The notes beneath the pieces were generated by a model, which was given only the letters and a program-made list of their open reading frames with translations, did not search any database and was not told the DNA's origin. A stretch of 64,000 bases of DNA from Sneathiella sp. P13V-1 (GTDB lineage: Bacteria > Pseudomonadota > Alphaproteobacteria > Sneathiellales > Sneathiellaceae): positions 806,001-870,000 of the forward strand of contig NZ_WYEU01000002.1 in assembly GCF_015143595.1 (NCBI RefSeq), in the 5' to 3' direction. Each line of letters starts with the position of its first letter. Position 1 is the stretch's first letter. A program made the translations under genes and the position numbers. Positions 35,598 through 44,520 of the stretch are shown here, one piece after another.

Positions 35598-36884
35598 ATG
35601 GCTGTTTCTGCAAATATTCTGCTCATTTCCGAAGAACCTAACGATTTCATTCTGACATCATTGCAAGATATGGATTTTGGGGTTGTCCAGAAAACGACCA
35701 CTGAAATTCAACAAGCACCGCAAGTGGCCGAAGGCGCTGATATCGTAGTTCTGCATTTGCCGCAAGCAGATAAAGCCGGGCAGGCCATTGCTGATGATTT
35801 GGTGGAACAGAATAAAGCCCTGCTCATTATAGGAGCGAACCACCGCCCATCAGAAATACAATCAATTTCCATAGATTTCTGTGATCTTGAGTTTAAACGC
35901 CGCCTCTACTCCCTACACCGCGTCAACATCATGTCGCAGGAATATGAACGCCGATCTGAGACAACAGAGCTCTATGGCCTTAAAAGCGAGCTGGCTGAAG
36001 CAGAGGAGACATCACTGGATAAACGTAATGTTCTCATTCTTGGAAATGACAGCACGATGCTAGGTGATACGTTGCTGCACCTTGAGAACAAAACAAATGT
36101 GCGGGTTAGCCCCTCCCCTGATGGGACGATTGATTTGCTCCGCGAAAGAAGATTTGATGCGTTGATCGTTTTTGGCGCTGGACAAGGTGATGTTCATTTC
36201 CGCCTTTGCACAGACATTCGTGCGGATAGTAGGCTCTACAACCTGCCGATTATCTTCCTGCTGGATAATCGGAATGACCGTAAAGCGGCGTATATTCACG
36301 GGGCGTCAGATATAGTTATTTATCCCGATGAACTTGATCAACTAGCTGCCCGCTTAAGTTTGCATACAAGCCGTACAGATTATCGTTTCCAATTGCAGCA
36401 GTTATTCCGCACCTCCAAACCGCTTGCCGTGATGGACGGCCTTACAGAGTTGTATTCTTATGGGTTTGTACAAAGCCATTTGGGGCGTCTGATAGAAAAC
36501 TACCATCAAACGAACCGGCATCTCACATTCGCCGTTATCACGCTGAAAAACCTGGAAGAAATTAACAGCAAATATGGCTATCACGCGGGCGACCAGATCC
36601 TTCGCCAAATGGGTAATATCTTGTCTTTTCTGGTGCGTGGTGAAGATTTCTGCGGGCGTTATTCAGGTGATAAATTCATCATCGCGCTGCCCAGTACCAG
36701 TATCGAGGATGCAGGTATCGCGCTGAACCGTATCTTTGGAGTCACCAACAACACGGAATATTCGGTTCATGGATCAGAGGAGCCAGTATTCGCTGACATT
36801 CATATGGGCTGCGCTCAGCTTCAAGAAGGTGAAACACTGAAAGAAGTAGAAAAACGCGCCAAAAAGGACCGTTTTAACGGATAA
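35598..36884 (+). CDS. Degenerate PleD-like response regulator (two REC-like, one GGDEF-like domain)
   Basis: A 428-residue protein with PleD layout: a REC-like fold at ~5-120 (NILLISEEPNDF), a second at ~140-260 (NVLILGNDSTMLGD) and a GGDEF-like domain at ~265-428. The phosphoacceptor Asp is missing in the second REC (DALIVFGAGQGD), the DPLTGLYN-like opening reads DGLTELYS, and GGDEF itself reads SGDKF (356-360). It is therefore unlikely to be phosphorylated or make c-di-GMP. Such relics often serve as c-di-GMP or protein-binding partners. No kinase or divK is adjacent. Confidence 0.8.
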   Translation: MAVSANILLISEEPNDFILTSLQDMDFGVVQKTTTEIQQAPQVAEGADIVVLHLPQADKAGQAIADDLVEQNKALLIIGANHRPSEIQSISIDFCDLEFKRRLYSLHRVNIMSQEYERRSETTELYGLKSELAEAEETSLDKRNVLILGNDSTMLGDTLLHLENKTNVRVSPSPDGTIDLLRERRFDALIVFGAGQGDVHFRLCTDIRADSRLYNLPIIFLLDNRNDRKAAYIHGASDIVIYPDELDQLAARLSLHTSRTDYRFQLQQLFRTSKPLAVMDGLTELYSYGFVQSHLGRLIENYHQTNRHLTFAVITLKNLEEINSKYGYHAGDQILRQMGNILSFLVRGEDFCGRYSGDKFIIALPSTSIEDAGIALNRIFGVTNNTEYSVHGSEEPVFADIHMGCAQLQEGETLKEVEKRAKKDRFNG

Positions 36885-36910
36885 ACTAATTTTGAACATT
36901 CATTCCAGAT

Positions 36911-36939
36911 AGGGCTTGCGATCACTTTCGCAGGCCCTT
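36911..36939 (+). terminator. Terminator after the PleD-like gene
   Basis: AGGGCTTGCG, 9-base loop, CGCAGGCCCT forms a ten-bp stem with one G-T pair, followed by TATCTTTT. The next gene starts only 13 bases downstream, without a clear ribosome site. Confidence 0.65.
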
Positions 36940-36951
36940 ATCTTTTGTGTT

Positions 36952-37602
36952 ATGAAAATCGATATTATCTCAGATACCGTTTGCCCTTGGTGCCTCATCG
37001 GCAAACGAAAAGTGGAAAAGGCTATGCAAGAGCGGCCGGATCTCACTTTCGAAGTGAACTGGCATCCCTTCCAGTTGCATCCTGACATGCCAAAAGAAGG
37101 TGCCGATCGCAAAGAATTTACGGCCAAAAAATTTGGATCTGTTGAAAGGGCCCGAGAACTTTATCAGCATGTGGAAAATGCGGGTAAAACAGTTGGTCTT
37201 GATTTCCAGTTCAAGAAAATCGCCCGCTCGCCGAACACATTGGATTCCCATCGTCTGATCCTGTGGGCCAATAGCGCTGGCAAGCAGGATGAAATGGTCG
37301 AAATTCTGTTCCGTAAATTCTTTATGGACGGTCAGGACCTAGGTGATCATCAGACACTGATTGATGCCGCAGAAGAAGCCGGTATGGATACAACGATTGT
37401 TGCTGACTTGCTTAAATCTGACCGCGATTTGGATCGTGTTCAGGCAGAAGAAGGTCAAGCCCGTCAAATCGGTGTTCAAGGTGTTCCCTTCTTCATCATT
37501 GACGATAAATATGCGCTTTCAGGGGCGCAAGATCCGGAAGCCTTCTTGCATGTCTTCAAGAAGATCGAGGAAGAAGCCGCGGCCCCTTCCCCATCTGAAT
37601 AA
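36952..37602 (+). CDS. DsbA family oxidoreductase, FrnE-like
   Basis: A 216-residue thioredoxin-fold protein with an inserted helical domain. The active site is CPWC (Cys11-Cys14) and the cis-Pro loop reads GVQGVPFFII near residue 180. There is no signal peptide, so it is a cytosolic FrnE-type disulfide oxidoreductase or isomerase, linked to oxidative stress resistance elsewhere. ATG 36952 begins the fold exactly; it stands right after a terminator with no Shine-Dalgarno, so its mRNA may be leaderless. Confidence 0.85.
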   Translation: MKIDIISDTVCPWCLIGKRKVEKAMQERPDLTFEVNWHPFQLHPDMPKEGADRKEFTAKKFGSVERARELYQHVENAGKTVGLDFQFKKIARSPNTLDSHRLILWANSAGKQDEMVEILFRKFFMDGQDLGDHQTLIDAAEEAGMDTTIVADLLKSDRDLDRVQAEEGQARQIGVQGVPFFIIDDKYALSGAQDPEAFLHVFKKIEEEAAAPSPSE

Positions 37603-37606
37603 TTTA

Positions 37607-40600
37607 TCAGGCGCTGGCGATACGCGACAGATTTTCTGCAAGTACCGTCACGCCTGAAAGCCTGTCTTCCGCGTGGTTCCAGCTGCGCGTGTAAACCAGC
37701 TTGTGATCCCCGCGTAATTTTGCACTTCCCGGCTGACGGGAGATGAATTCAACCAATCCGCCCGGATTGGCAAAGTCATTATTTCTGAACGTCAGAACAG
37801 CGCCTTTTGGTCCCGCCTCAATTTTTTCGATATTTGCCTGACGACAATATTGTTTGATGGTCATGACCTTAATCAGATGCTCAACCTCATCCGGCATCGG
37901 GCCAAAACGGTCCACCAATTCAACAGCAAAGCCGTCAATTTCTGCACGCGTATCAAGGGCCGCAACGCGGCGGTATAATTCCATACGCAACGACAGATCT
38001 GCCACATATTTATCAGGGATCAAGACGGACGTACCGATATTGATGGTTGGTGACCATTTATCTTCAGCTTCTGCTCCATCTTCGAAATCTGATGCTCTTG
38101 CATTGGCAACCGCTTCTTCCAACATCTCCTGATAAAGCTCAAACCCAACCTCTTTTACATGGCCGGACTGTTCCTGCCCAAGGAGATTACCAGCACCGCG
38201 GATGTCCAGATCATGGCTTGCGAGTGTAAATCCTGCCCCCAATGTATCCAGGGACTGAAGAACGCGTAAGCGTTTCTCGGCAGCTTCGGTCGGTTTCTTG
38301 CGCGGTGGCATCGTAAGATAAGCATATGCCCGGGTTTTGGACCGGCCAATGCGCCCCCGGATTTGGTATAGCTGTGCCAACCCAAACATATCAGCCCGAT
38401 AGGTCACCAGTGTATTCGCCCGCGGAATATCCAATCCACTTTCTACGATATTGGTCGCAACAAGAACATCATACTGCCCGTCATAGAAGGCATTCATGAC
38501 ATCATCCAGATCCTTGGCTGACATTTGCCCATGGGCAGTGACAAACTTCACTTCAGGAACTTGTTCACGCAAGTACTGCCCAACTTCATCCAGATCTTTA
38601 AGGCGTGGGCAGACAAAGAAGCTTTGACCACCACGGTAATGTTCACGCATCAAGGCTTCGCGAATAACCACCGGATCAAACGGCAGCACAAAAGTCCGGA
38701 CTGCCAAACGATCCACAGGCGGTGTCGCGATGATAGACAAATCCCGAATACCCGTCATGGCAAGCTGCAGGGTTCTCGGGATCGGTGTCGCAGTCAGGGT
38801 CAAAACATGAAGATCAGACCGCATTTCTTTCAGGCGCTCTTTGTGGGCAACACCGAAATGCTGTTCCTCATCCACAATGACAAGGCCCAGATTTTTGATA
38901 TTTACCGACTTACCCAAAAGCGCATGGGTACCAACGACAATATCCACCTGACCACTTGCAAGCCCTGCTTTGGTGACATTGGCTTCTTTTGCTGTCACCA
39001 TACGGGACAGTTGCGCTACATTTACTGGAAGCCCAGTAAAGCGTTCTGAAAATGTTCTGTAATGTTGACGGGCCAGCAATGTGGTCGGGGTGACAATGGC
39101 CACCTGTTTGCCAGACAACGCCGCAATAAAGGCCGCCCGCAAGGCCACTTCCGTTTTACCAAAGCCAACATCACCGCACACAAGTCGGTCCATTGGTTTA
39201 CCTGATGACAAATCACTGATCACATCGCCAATGGCCCGCAATTGATCTTCCGTCTCATCAAAAGGAAAGGCAGCACAGAATTCAGCATACGCGCCAACTG
39301 GCGGTGTCAATCGTTCCCCTTTACGAAGTTCACGCGCGGCTGCAATGGCGATCAACTGATCCGCCATCTCCATTACTTTTTTCTTCAGCTTGGCCTTACG
39401 GGCCTGCCAACCGGATCCGCCAAGTTTATCAAGAACCGCAGCACTGTCCGCACCGCCATAACGGGACAGCATTTCGATATTTTCAACGGGCAGGTAAATC
39501 TTGTCGCCGCCTGCATAATGAAGGGCGACACAATCATGAGGCGCGCCTGAAATATCGATTGTTTGAAGGCCCGTATATTGTCCAATGCCATGTTCCACAT
39601 GAACAACGTAATCCCCTTCCCCCAACTGGGACGCCTCCGCAATAAATTCACTGCCTTTACGGGCAGCACGCTTAGGCCGCGCCAACCGATCTCCGAGGAT
39701 ATCCTGTTCACTCAGGATCACAAAGTCAGGGGCTTCAAAACCATGCTCAATTGGCAAAACGGTAAGGCCAACTGGTTTCGATCCTTTTCCGGATCCAATT
39801 TCCTTGAAATCAGTGATTTCCTGAACGGGGGCAATTCCATGATCCGCCAGTACGGTTTTATTGCGCGCCAATGAGCCTTCTGAGAAATGTGCGAGGATAA
39901 CCTGGCGTTTTCCCTGCATTGTTGCAACCACATGTTTTCGAACGTGGTCATAGATATTGCTGTCCTGCTGTTTCCGTTCGACCGAAAACTCCCGCCCCTG
40001 ACGGCCATCAGCATCCAGAATGTTGTCACCCGTTGCACCGCTACGGAACGGGGAAATATGACACAAAGTTCTGGCAGCTGTCAGATCGTTCCATTCTTCT
40101 AGGTCCAGATACAAAGCCTTTGGCTCAAGTGGGTGATAATCAGAATGCTTGTCGCCTTCTACTGCTTTTCGGCTTTCATAATAATCTTGAATGGTATCAA
40201 GACGCGCTTCCAAAGATTCACCAAACAAATAATCGGTGAAAATCGTGGCATTTGGCACGAGATCAGATACGCGCACCATTTCATTGTGGAAAAGTGGCAG
40301 CCAATGCTCCATTCCTGCATGTTTACGCTTTTCACTGACCGCTTCGTAAAGTGGATCCAGTGATGTCACAGATCCAAAATGTTCCCGATATCCGCTTCTG
40401 AAACGGCTCACGGAATCATCATCCATCAAAAACTCTGAAGCTGCGATGAAATCTATCGCCGTTAGCTTTTCATCTGAACGCTGGGAAATAGGATCAAAAT
40501 ACCGCATTCCGTCAATCTGATTACCAAACAGGTCAATTCGAACCGGACGGTCTGTGCCCGGTGGAAAAACATCAATAATGCCGCCGCGGATCGCAAACTC

Positions 40601-41107
40601 GCCAGGCTCCATGACGGTACCGATGCGGCTAAATCCATTGGCAACAAAGAAATCTGTGAGGCGTTTCAGGTTAATGTGGTCGCCAACTTTGACCGGATAA
40701 CTAGCCTTAGATACCATCTTGGAAGACGGGACCCGCTGCAGGGCCGCATTTACAGTCGTTAGAATAACCCGAGGTGTTTTTGAAGGCGTGCAAAGTTTAA
40801 CAAGTGCACTCATCCGTTCTGCAACGATTTCGGGGTTTGGTGATACCCGGTCATAAGGCAGACAATCCCATGCAGGAAATGTGATAACTTCAAGTTCAGG
40901 ATCAAAGAACTTTAAGGCAGCTTCCGTTGTGGCCATGCGCAAGTCTTCACGCAGGATATACAAGATATCCTGAGAGGTCTTTGCCGCATATTGCGACAGG
41001 ATATACGCGTCATATCCCTCCGGAACGGCTTCCAGAGTGAGAGTGGCGACCTGTTTTTCAGAAGCGACCAGCCTGTCAATCAGACCGGTCATCAAGGCAT
41101 TAGTCAT
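37607..41107 (-). CDS. mfd: Transcription-repair coupling factor Mfd
   Basis: A 1166-residue SF2 DNA translocase. It has the N-terminal UvrB-like region, the RNA polymerase-interacting domain beginning EGDYVVHVEHGIGQYTGLQ, Walker A GDVGFGKTEVALRAA, the DEEQHFG motif II, TATPIPRT and the RecG-like TRG/motif VI QLYQIRGRIGRS, then the C-terminal autoinhibitory domain. Mfd removes stalled RNA polymerase and recruits UvrA. Length is normal. The start overlaps the end of sdhE by 8 bases, so the two are coupled. Confidence 0.96.
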   Translation of the reverse strand: MTNALMTGLIDRLVASEKQVATLTLEAVPEGYDAYILSQYAAKTSQDILYILREDLRMATTEAALKFFDPELEVITFPAWDCLPYDRVSPNPEIVAERMSALVKLCTPSKTPRVILTTVNAALQRVPSSKMVSKASYPVKVGDHINLKRLTDFFVANGFSRIGTVMEPGEFAIRGGIIDVFPPGTDRPVRIDLFGNQIDGMRYFDPISQRSDEKLTAIDFIAASEFLMDDDSVSRFRSGYREHFGSVTSLDPLYEAVSEKRKHAGMEHWLPLFHNEMVRVSDLVPNATIFTDYLFGESLEARLDTIQDYYESRKAVEGDKHSDYHPLEPKALYLDLEEWNDLTAARTLCHISPFRSGATGDNILDADGRQGREFSVERKQQDSNIYDHVRKHVVATMQGKRQVILAHFSEGSLARNKTVLADHGIAPVQEITDFKEIGSGKGSKPVGLTVLPIEHGFEAPDFVILSEQDILGDRLARPKRAARKGSEFIAEASQLGEGDYVVHVEHGIGQYTGLQTIDISGAPHDCVALHYAGGDKIYLPVENIEMLSRYGGADSAAVLDKLGGSGWQARKAKLKKKVMEMADQLIAIAAARELRKGERLTPPVGAYAEFCAAFPFDETEDQLRAIGDVISDLSSGKPMDRLVCGDVGFGKTEVALRAAFIAALSGKQVAIVTPTTLLARQHYRTFSERFTGLPVNVAQLSRMVTAKEANVTKAGLASGQVDIVVGTHALLGKSVNIKNLGLVIVDEEQHFGVAHKERLKEMRSDLHVLTLTATPIPRTLQLAMTGIRDLSIIATPPVDRLAVRTFVLPFDPVVIREALMREHYRGGQSFFVCPRLKDLDEVGQYLREQVPEVKFVTAHGQMSAKDLDDVMNAFYDGQYDVLVATNIVESGLDIPRANTLVTYRADMFGLAQLYQIRGRIGRSKTRAYAYLTMPPRKKPTEAAEKRLRVLQSLDTLGAGFTLASHDLDIRGAGNLLGQEQSGHVKEVGFELYQEMLEEAVANARASDFEDGAEAEDKWSPTINIGTSVLIPDKYVADLSLRMELYRRVAALDTRAEIDGFAVELVDRFGPMPDEVEHLIKVMTIKQYCRQANIEKIEAGPKGAVLTFRNNDFANPGGLVEFISRQPGSAKLRGDHKLVYTRSWNHAEDRLSGVTVLAENLSRIASA

Positions 41108-41393
41108 TATCTTCTACGTGGGCGGGATCGTGTTCGTAGATAGCAAAGTTTTTGAGCTTTTCCATGACTGACGTGTTGTATTCATCTGGAATTTCTTCGC
41201 GGCCAACTGCCCAGGCATAAATGCTTGGATCACCTGCCTTCAGCAATTTTTCGTAGATATCCAATTCTTCATCGTCAAATTTCTTCAGATATTTGTTGGC
41301 GAAACGGCCAAGCATCAAATCGGTTTCTTTCATTCCTGTATAACGGGAACGATGCAACAGACGTTTACGGCGAATTGTAATATCTTCAGTCAT
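41100..41393 (-). CDS. sdhE: FAD assembly factor SdhE
   Basis: A 97-residue helical protein of the SdhE/Sdh5 family that helps attach FAD covalently to SdhA. RRKRLLHRSRYTGMKETDLM covers the conserved core; the RGxxE motif appears as TGMKE, so the Arg is replaced by Thr, while Gly and Glu remain. AGDPSIYAWAVG is the later conserved strip. It sits directly upstream of mfd, a common alphaproteobacterial arrangement, and is divergent from recG. Confidence 0.9.
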   Translation of the reverse strand: MTEDITIRRKRLLHRSRYTGMKETDLMLGRFANKYLKKFDDEELDIYEKLLKAGDPSIYAWAVGREEIPDEYNTSVMEKLKNFAIYEHDPAHVEDND

Positions 41394-41495
41394 TTCGGAG
41401 CTCTTTCACAAGGTATCTGAAGCATATACTCTTTTTAATCTGGAATGTCAGCCCCCCGGCTGGACCCATAGCAAAATTCGAATTAAAGTGCGCTC

Positions 41496-43589
41496 ATGCG
41501 ACCAGAAGTTCTCTTCCCATTATTTCGCCCAATAAATACCTTAAAAGGTATTGGGCCACGCCTCGCCGCGCTAATTGAAAAATTGGCGGGACCTCATGTG
41601 GTGGATGTTCTCTTTCATCTGCCGTCAGGCGCGATTATGCGAGAAGAGATAGAAACTTTAACCCCACAGCATCTGACGCGACAAATTATCATCAAAACGC
41701 AGGTTATTAAGCATCATCCGTCTCGAAGTCGCCGTGTCCCCTACAAAATAAGCTGTTTAAGCGGTGATGAGAAACTGACACTGACTTTCTTTAATGGCCG
41801 CGAAGACTATTTACGCCGCGCCCTTCCTGAGAGAGAAGAGAGAATTATTTCCGGTAAACTCGAGCAGTTTTCAGGAAGTTACCAAATCACGCATCCGGAC
41901 CATATCTCCCGTATCAACGAAACAGCAGATATCAAGAGATGTGAACCTGTCTACCCTTTGACGGCCGGTGTCACCAGCAAAACGTTTCATAAAGCGCTCA
42001 TTCAAGCGCTGGAAGACCTTCCGCATCTTTCTGAATGGACAGACCCTCATCTGATAGGGCGCCAAAATTGGCCCAAGTGGAGGGAGGCGCTTCAAGCCTC
42101 CCATAATCCAAATACCATATCCGACCTTGAGCCTGAAAATCTAGTACGGCAGCGTCTGGCCTATGATGAGCTTCTATCGAACCAGGTGGCGCTGGAGCTT
42201 GTTCGCCGCAGTATGAGACGGCGCAAAGGTAGACGCTTCGAAGGCAAAGACGGTCTTATCACACAGATTGAAAACGCGCTTCCCTATTCTCTTACCCATG
42301 CGCAACAATCCGCCCTGTCAGAGATCTTCGCTGACATGCATAGCGACAATAGAATGCTCCGACTTCTACAAGGTGACGTGGGAAGCGGTAAAACCGCTGT
42401 TGCGTTGATGGCGTTGGCGAAATGTGTTCAGTCAGGTGCGCAAGGTGCCATGATGGCACCAACTGAAATTCTGGCGCGACAGCATATTGAAAGCATTAAA
42501 CCTTTTATAGATGCAGCTGGCCTTAATGTGGCGCTGTTGACCGGGCGTCTAAAAGGCAAGAAACGCGAGGCACTTCTTGAAGAGATCGCAAATGGCAATA
42601 TTCACATTATCGTTGGAACACATGCTTTGTTTCAAGATGATGTGATTTATCATGATCTTGGCCTCGCCATTATTGATGAACAGCATCGCTTTGGCGTTCA
42701 TCAGAGACTGTCCTTAAGCGCAAAAGGTCGCCCCGATAAAGGCGGTGTAGATATCCTTGTAATGACCGCAACGCCTATCCCCCGAACTCTGGCTTTAACA
42801 GCTTATGGGGATATGGACGTTTCCATCATAGGGGAAAAACCTCCAGGGAGAAAACCTGTCACCACGCGGGCCATTGATATAGCGCGCCTTGATGACCTTG
42901 CTAATAGCCTTTCCAGAAAGCTGGCAGATGGGGAACGTATTTACTGGGTTTGTCCATTGGTCGAGGAAAGCGAGGTTATCGACCTTGCTGCTGCTGAGGA
43001 CCGATATGAATATCTAAATCGTCTCTACCCCGGTCACGTTGGTTTGGTGCATGGCAAAATGAAAGCCGATGAAAAAGACGCAGCCATGCAGAACTTCAAA
43101 GAAGGTGTCACCAAAATCCTCGTGGCGACGACCGTTATTGAAGTTGGTGTGGATGTTCCGGAAGCTACAGTTATGGTGATCGAACATTCCGAACGTTTTG
43201 GCCTCGCACAACTTCATCAGCTTCGAGGACGTGTAGGCCGCGGTGGTTTGGAAGGATCCTGTCTGCTTTTATACACAGGACCGCTTGGAGAAACACAGAA
43301 AGCACGCATTAAAATCATGCGGGAAACGGAAGATGGTTTCAGAATTGCCGAAGAGGATCTACGCCTTCGTGGCGCTGGAGAGTTTCTGGGCACACGACAA
43401 AGCGGCATGCCGGTCTTTAAACTGGCTGATCTTGCTCATCACAGTAAGCTATTGAATGTTGCAAGAGATGATGCCCGCGCATTTTTGGAGCAAGACCCTG
43501 AACTCAACTCGGAGCGAGGGCAAGCAATCCGCACCCTGCTCTACTTATTTGAAAGAGACAGCGCCATCAGGTATCTCTCTTCAGGTTGA
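41496..43589 (+). CDS. recG: ATP-dependent DNA helicase RecG
   Basis: A 697-residue branch-migration helicase for stalled forks and Holliday junctions. The N-terminal wedge/OB domain (residues ~1-200) begins TLKGIGPRLAALIEKL; then Walker A GDVGSGKTAVALMA, motif II as DEQHRFG, TATPIPRTLAL, the TRG motif QLHQLRGRVGRG and GAGEFLGTRQSGMP. Length is normal. It is divergent from sdhE-mfd, with 102 bases between the starts. Confidence 0.96.
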   Translation: MRPEVLFPLFRPINTLKGIGPRLAALIEKLAGPHVVDVLFHLPSGAIMREEIETLTPQHLTRQIIIKTQVIKHHPSRSRRVPYKISCLSGDEKLTLTFFNGREDYLRRALPEREERIISGKLEQFSGSYQITHPDHISRINETADIKRCEPVYPLTAGVTSKTFHKALIQALEDLPHLSEWTDPHLIGRQNWPKWREALQASHNPNTISDLEPENLVRQRLAYDELLSNQVALELVRRSMRRRKGRRFEGKDGLITQIENALPYSLTHAQQSALSEIFADMHSDNRMLRLLQGDVGSGKTAVALMALAKCVQSGAQGAMMAPTEILARQHIESIKPFIDAAGLNVALLTGRLKGKKREALLEEIANGNIHIIVGTHALFQDDVIYHDLGLAIIDEQHRFGVHQRLSLSAKGRPDKGGVDILVMTATPIPRTLALTAYGDMDVSIIGEKPPGRKPVTTRAIDIARLDDLANSLSRKLADGERIYWVCPLVEESEVIDLAAAEDRYEYLNRLYPGHVGLVHGKMKADEKDAAMQNFKEGVTKILVATTVIEVGVDVPEATVMVIEHSERFGLAQLHQLRGRVGRGGLEGSCLLLYTGPLGETQKARIKIMRETEDGFRIAEEDLRLRGAGEFLGTRQSGMPVFKLADLAHHSKLLNVARDDARAFLEQDPELNSERGQAIRTLLYLFERDSAIRYLSSG

Positions 43590-43591
43590 TA

Positions 43592-44317
43592 TTAAGATGA
43601 GGATTTCTCTTCATCCTCATTTTCACCGTCTTTAGGCCAAATCATGCCCGCCGAAATAACGAGCTTAACCCCCTCTTCCACCGTCATATTCATAAACTTC
43701 AGGTCATGTTTTGGAACGAAAAGCAGAAATCCTGATGTGGGGTTCGGCGTTGTCGGTAGAAACACGCTGATCATCGCATCCTCATCCATGTCTGCTACGT
43801 CACCTTCCGCTTCACTTGTGACGAAGGCAATGGCCCAGATGCCGCGGCGCGGATATTCAACTAAAACAACTTCACGGAATGACGTACCGGATTGCGCCAA
43901 TACTGTTTCCATGATCTGTTTCAGGGCATTGTAAATGGATCTTACAACCGGCATCCTTCCAACAATTCTCTCTCCAAATTTTAGGAAAGATCGACCAAGG
44001 AAGTTGGCCGTGAGGAAACCTATAAGAATAAGGGCAATAACAGCAACAAGAACACCCATGCCAGGCACACCAAATGGAAGGTATGTTTCTGGATTGTACC
44101 GCGCGGGAATAAGAGGCGTTACGTTGGCATCAACAAAATCAACAAAAATGTAGGTCAGGTAAATTGTAATTGCGATCGGCGCAGTCACTACAATACCCGT
44201 CAGAAAATAGTTCCTGAGCCGATGCAATAGGCCTACTTTTGGGGCAGGCTCCACTAGAAGTGGCTTGAGTTCACCATCTTCTTCCGGATGTTCAGGCTGC
44301 TGATTTTTATGTTTCAT
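43592..44317 (-). CDS. DUF502 family membrane protein
   Basis: A 241-residue protein with two membrane segments (about residues 34-54 and 82-104) and a cytosolic or periplasmic C-terminal domain with VRSIYNALKQIMETVL, VLVEYPRRGIWAIAFVTSE and IPTTPNPTSGFLLFVPK-like motifs. This is the DUF502 pattern; plant and bacterial members have no firm function. The C-terminus is acidic. Its end lies 2 bases from the convergent recG stop; a hairpin at about 43597-43621 may terminate recG. Confidence 0.85.
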   Translation of the reverse strand: MKHKNQQPEHPEEDGELKPLLVEPAPKVGLLHRLRNYFLTGIVVTAPIAITIYLTYIFVDFVDANVTPLIPARYNPETYLPFGVPGMGVLVAVIALILIGFLTANFLGRSFLKFGERIVGRMPVVRSIYNALKQIMETVLAQSGTSFREVVLVEYPRRGIWAIAFVTSEAEGDVADMDEDAMISVFLPTTPNPTSGFLLFVPKHDLKFMNMTVEEGVKLVISAGMIWPKDGENEDEEKSSS

Positions 44318-44520
44318 GACGCTGTATCACTTGTGAAAATCAAAACGCTCTTACTCGTATGTAAGAGCTGTCAGGATCATAACAACAACTCATAAATCGA
44401 CTAGCTTTTTCTTTATGCTCGAAATAACTGTTTCTTAATTTTGATATATGACAATCGGCGCAGCTAACTGGTAGAATAACATCTGTCTTAATCTTTGAAA
44501 TTGGGTAAGCAAGGACTGAC

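Noticed and set aside
43014-43217. 67-codon frame opposite recG, and many similar antisense frames throughout
   Set aside because: They shadow well-supported genes in other frames and carry no independent features.
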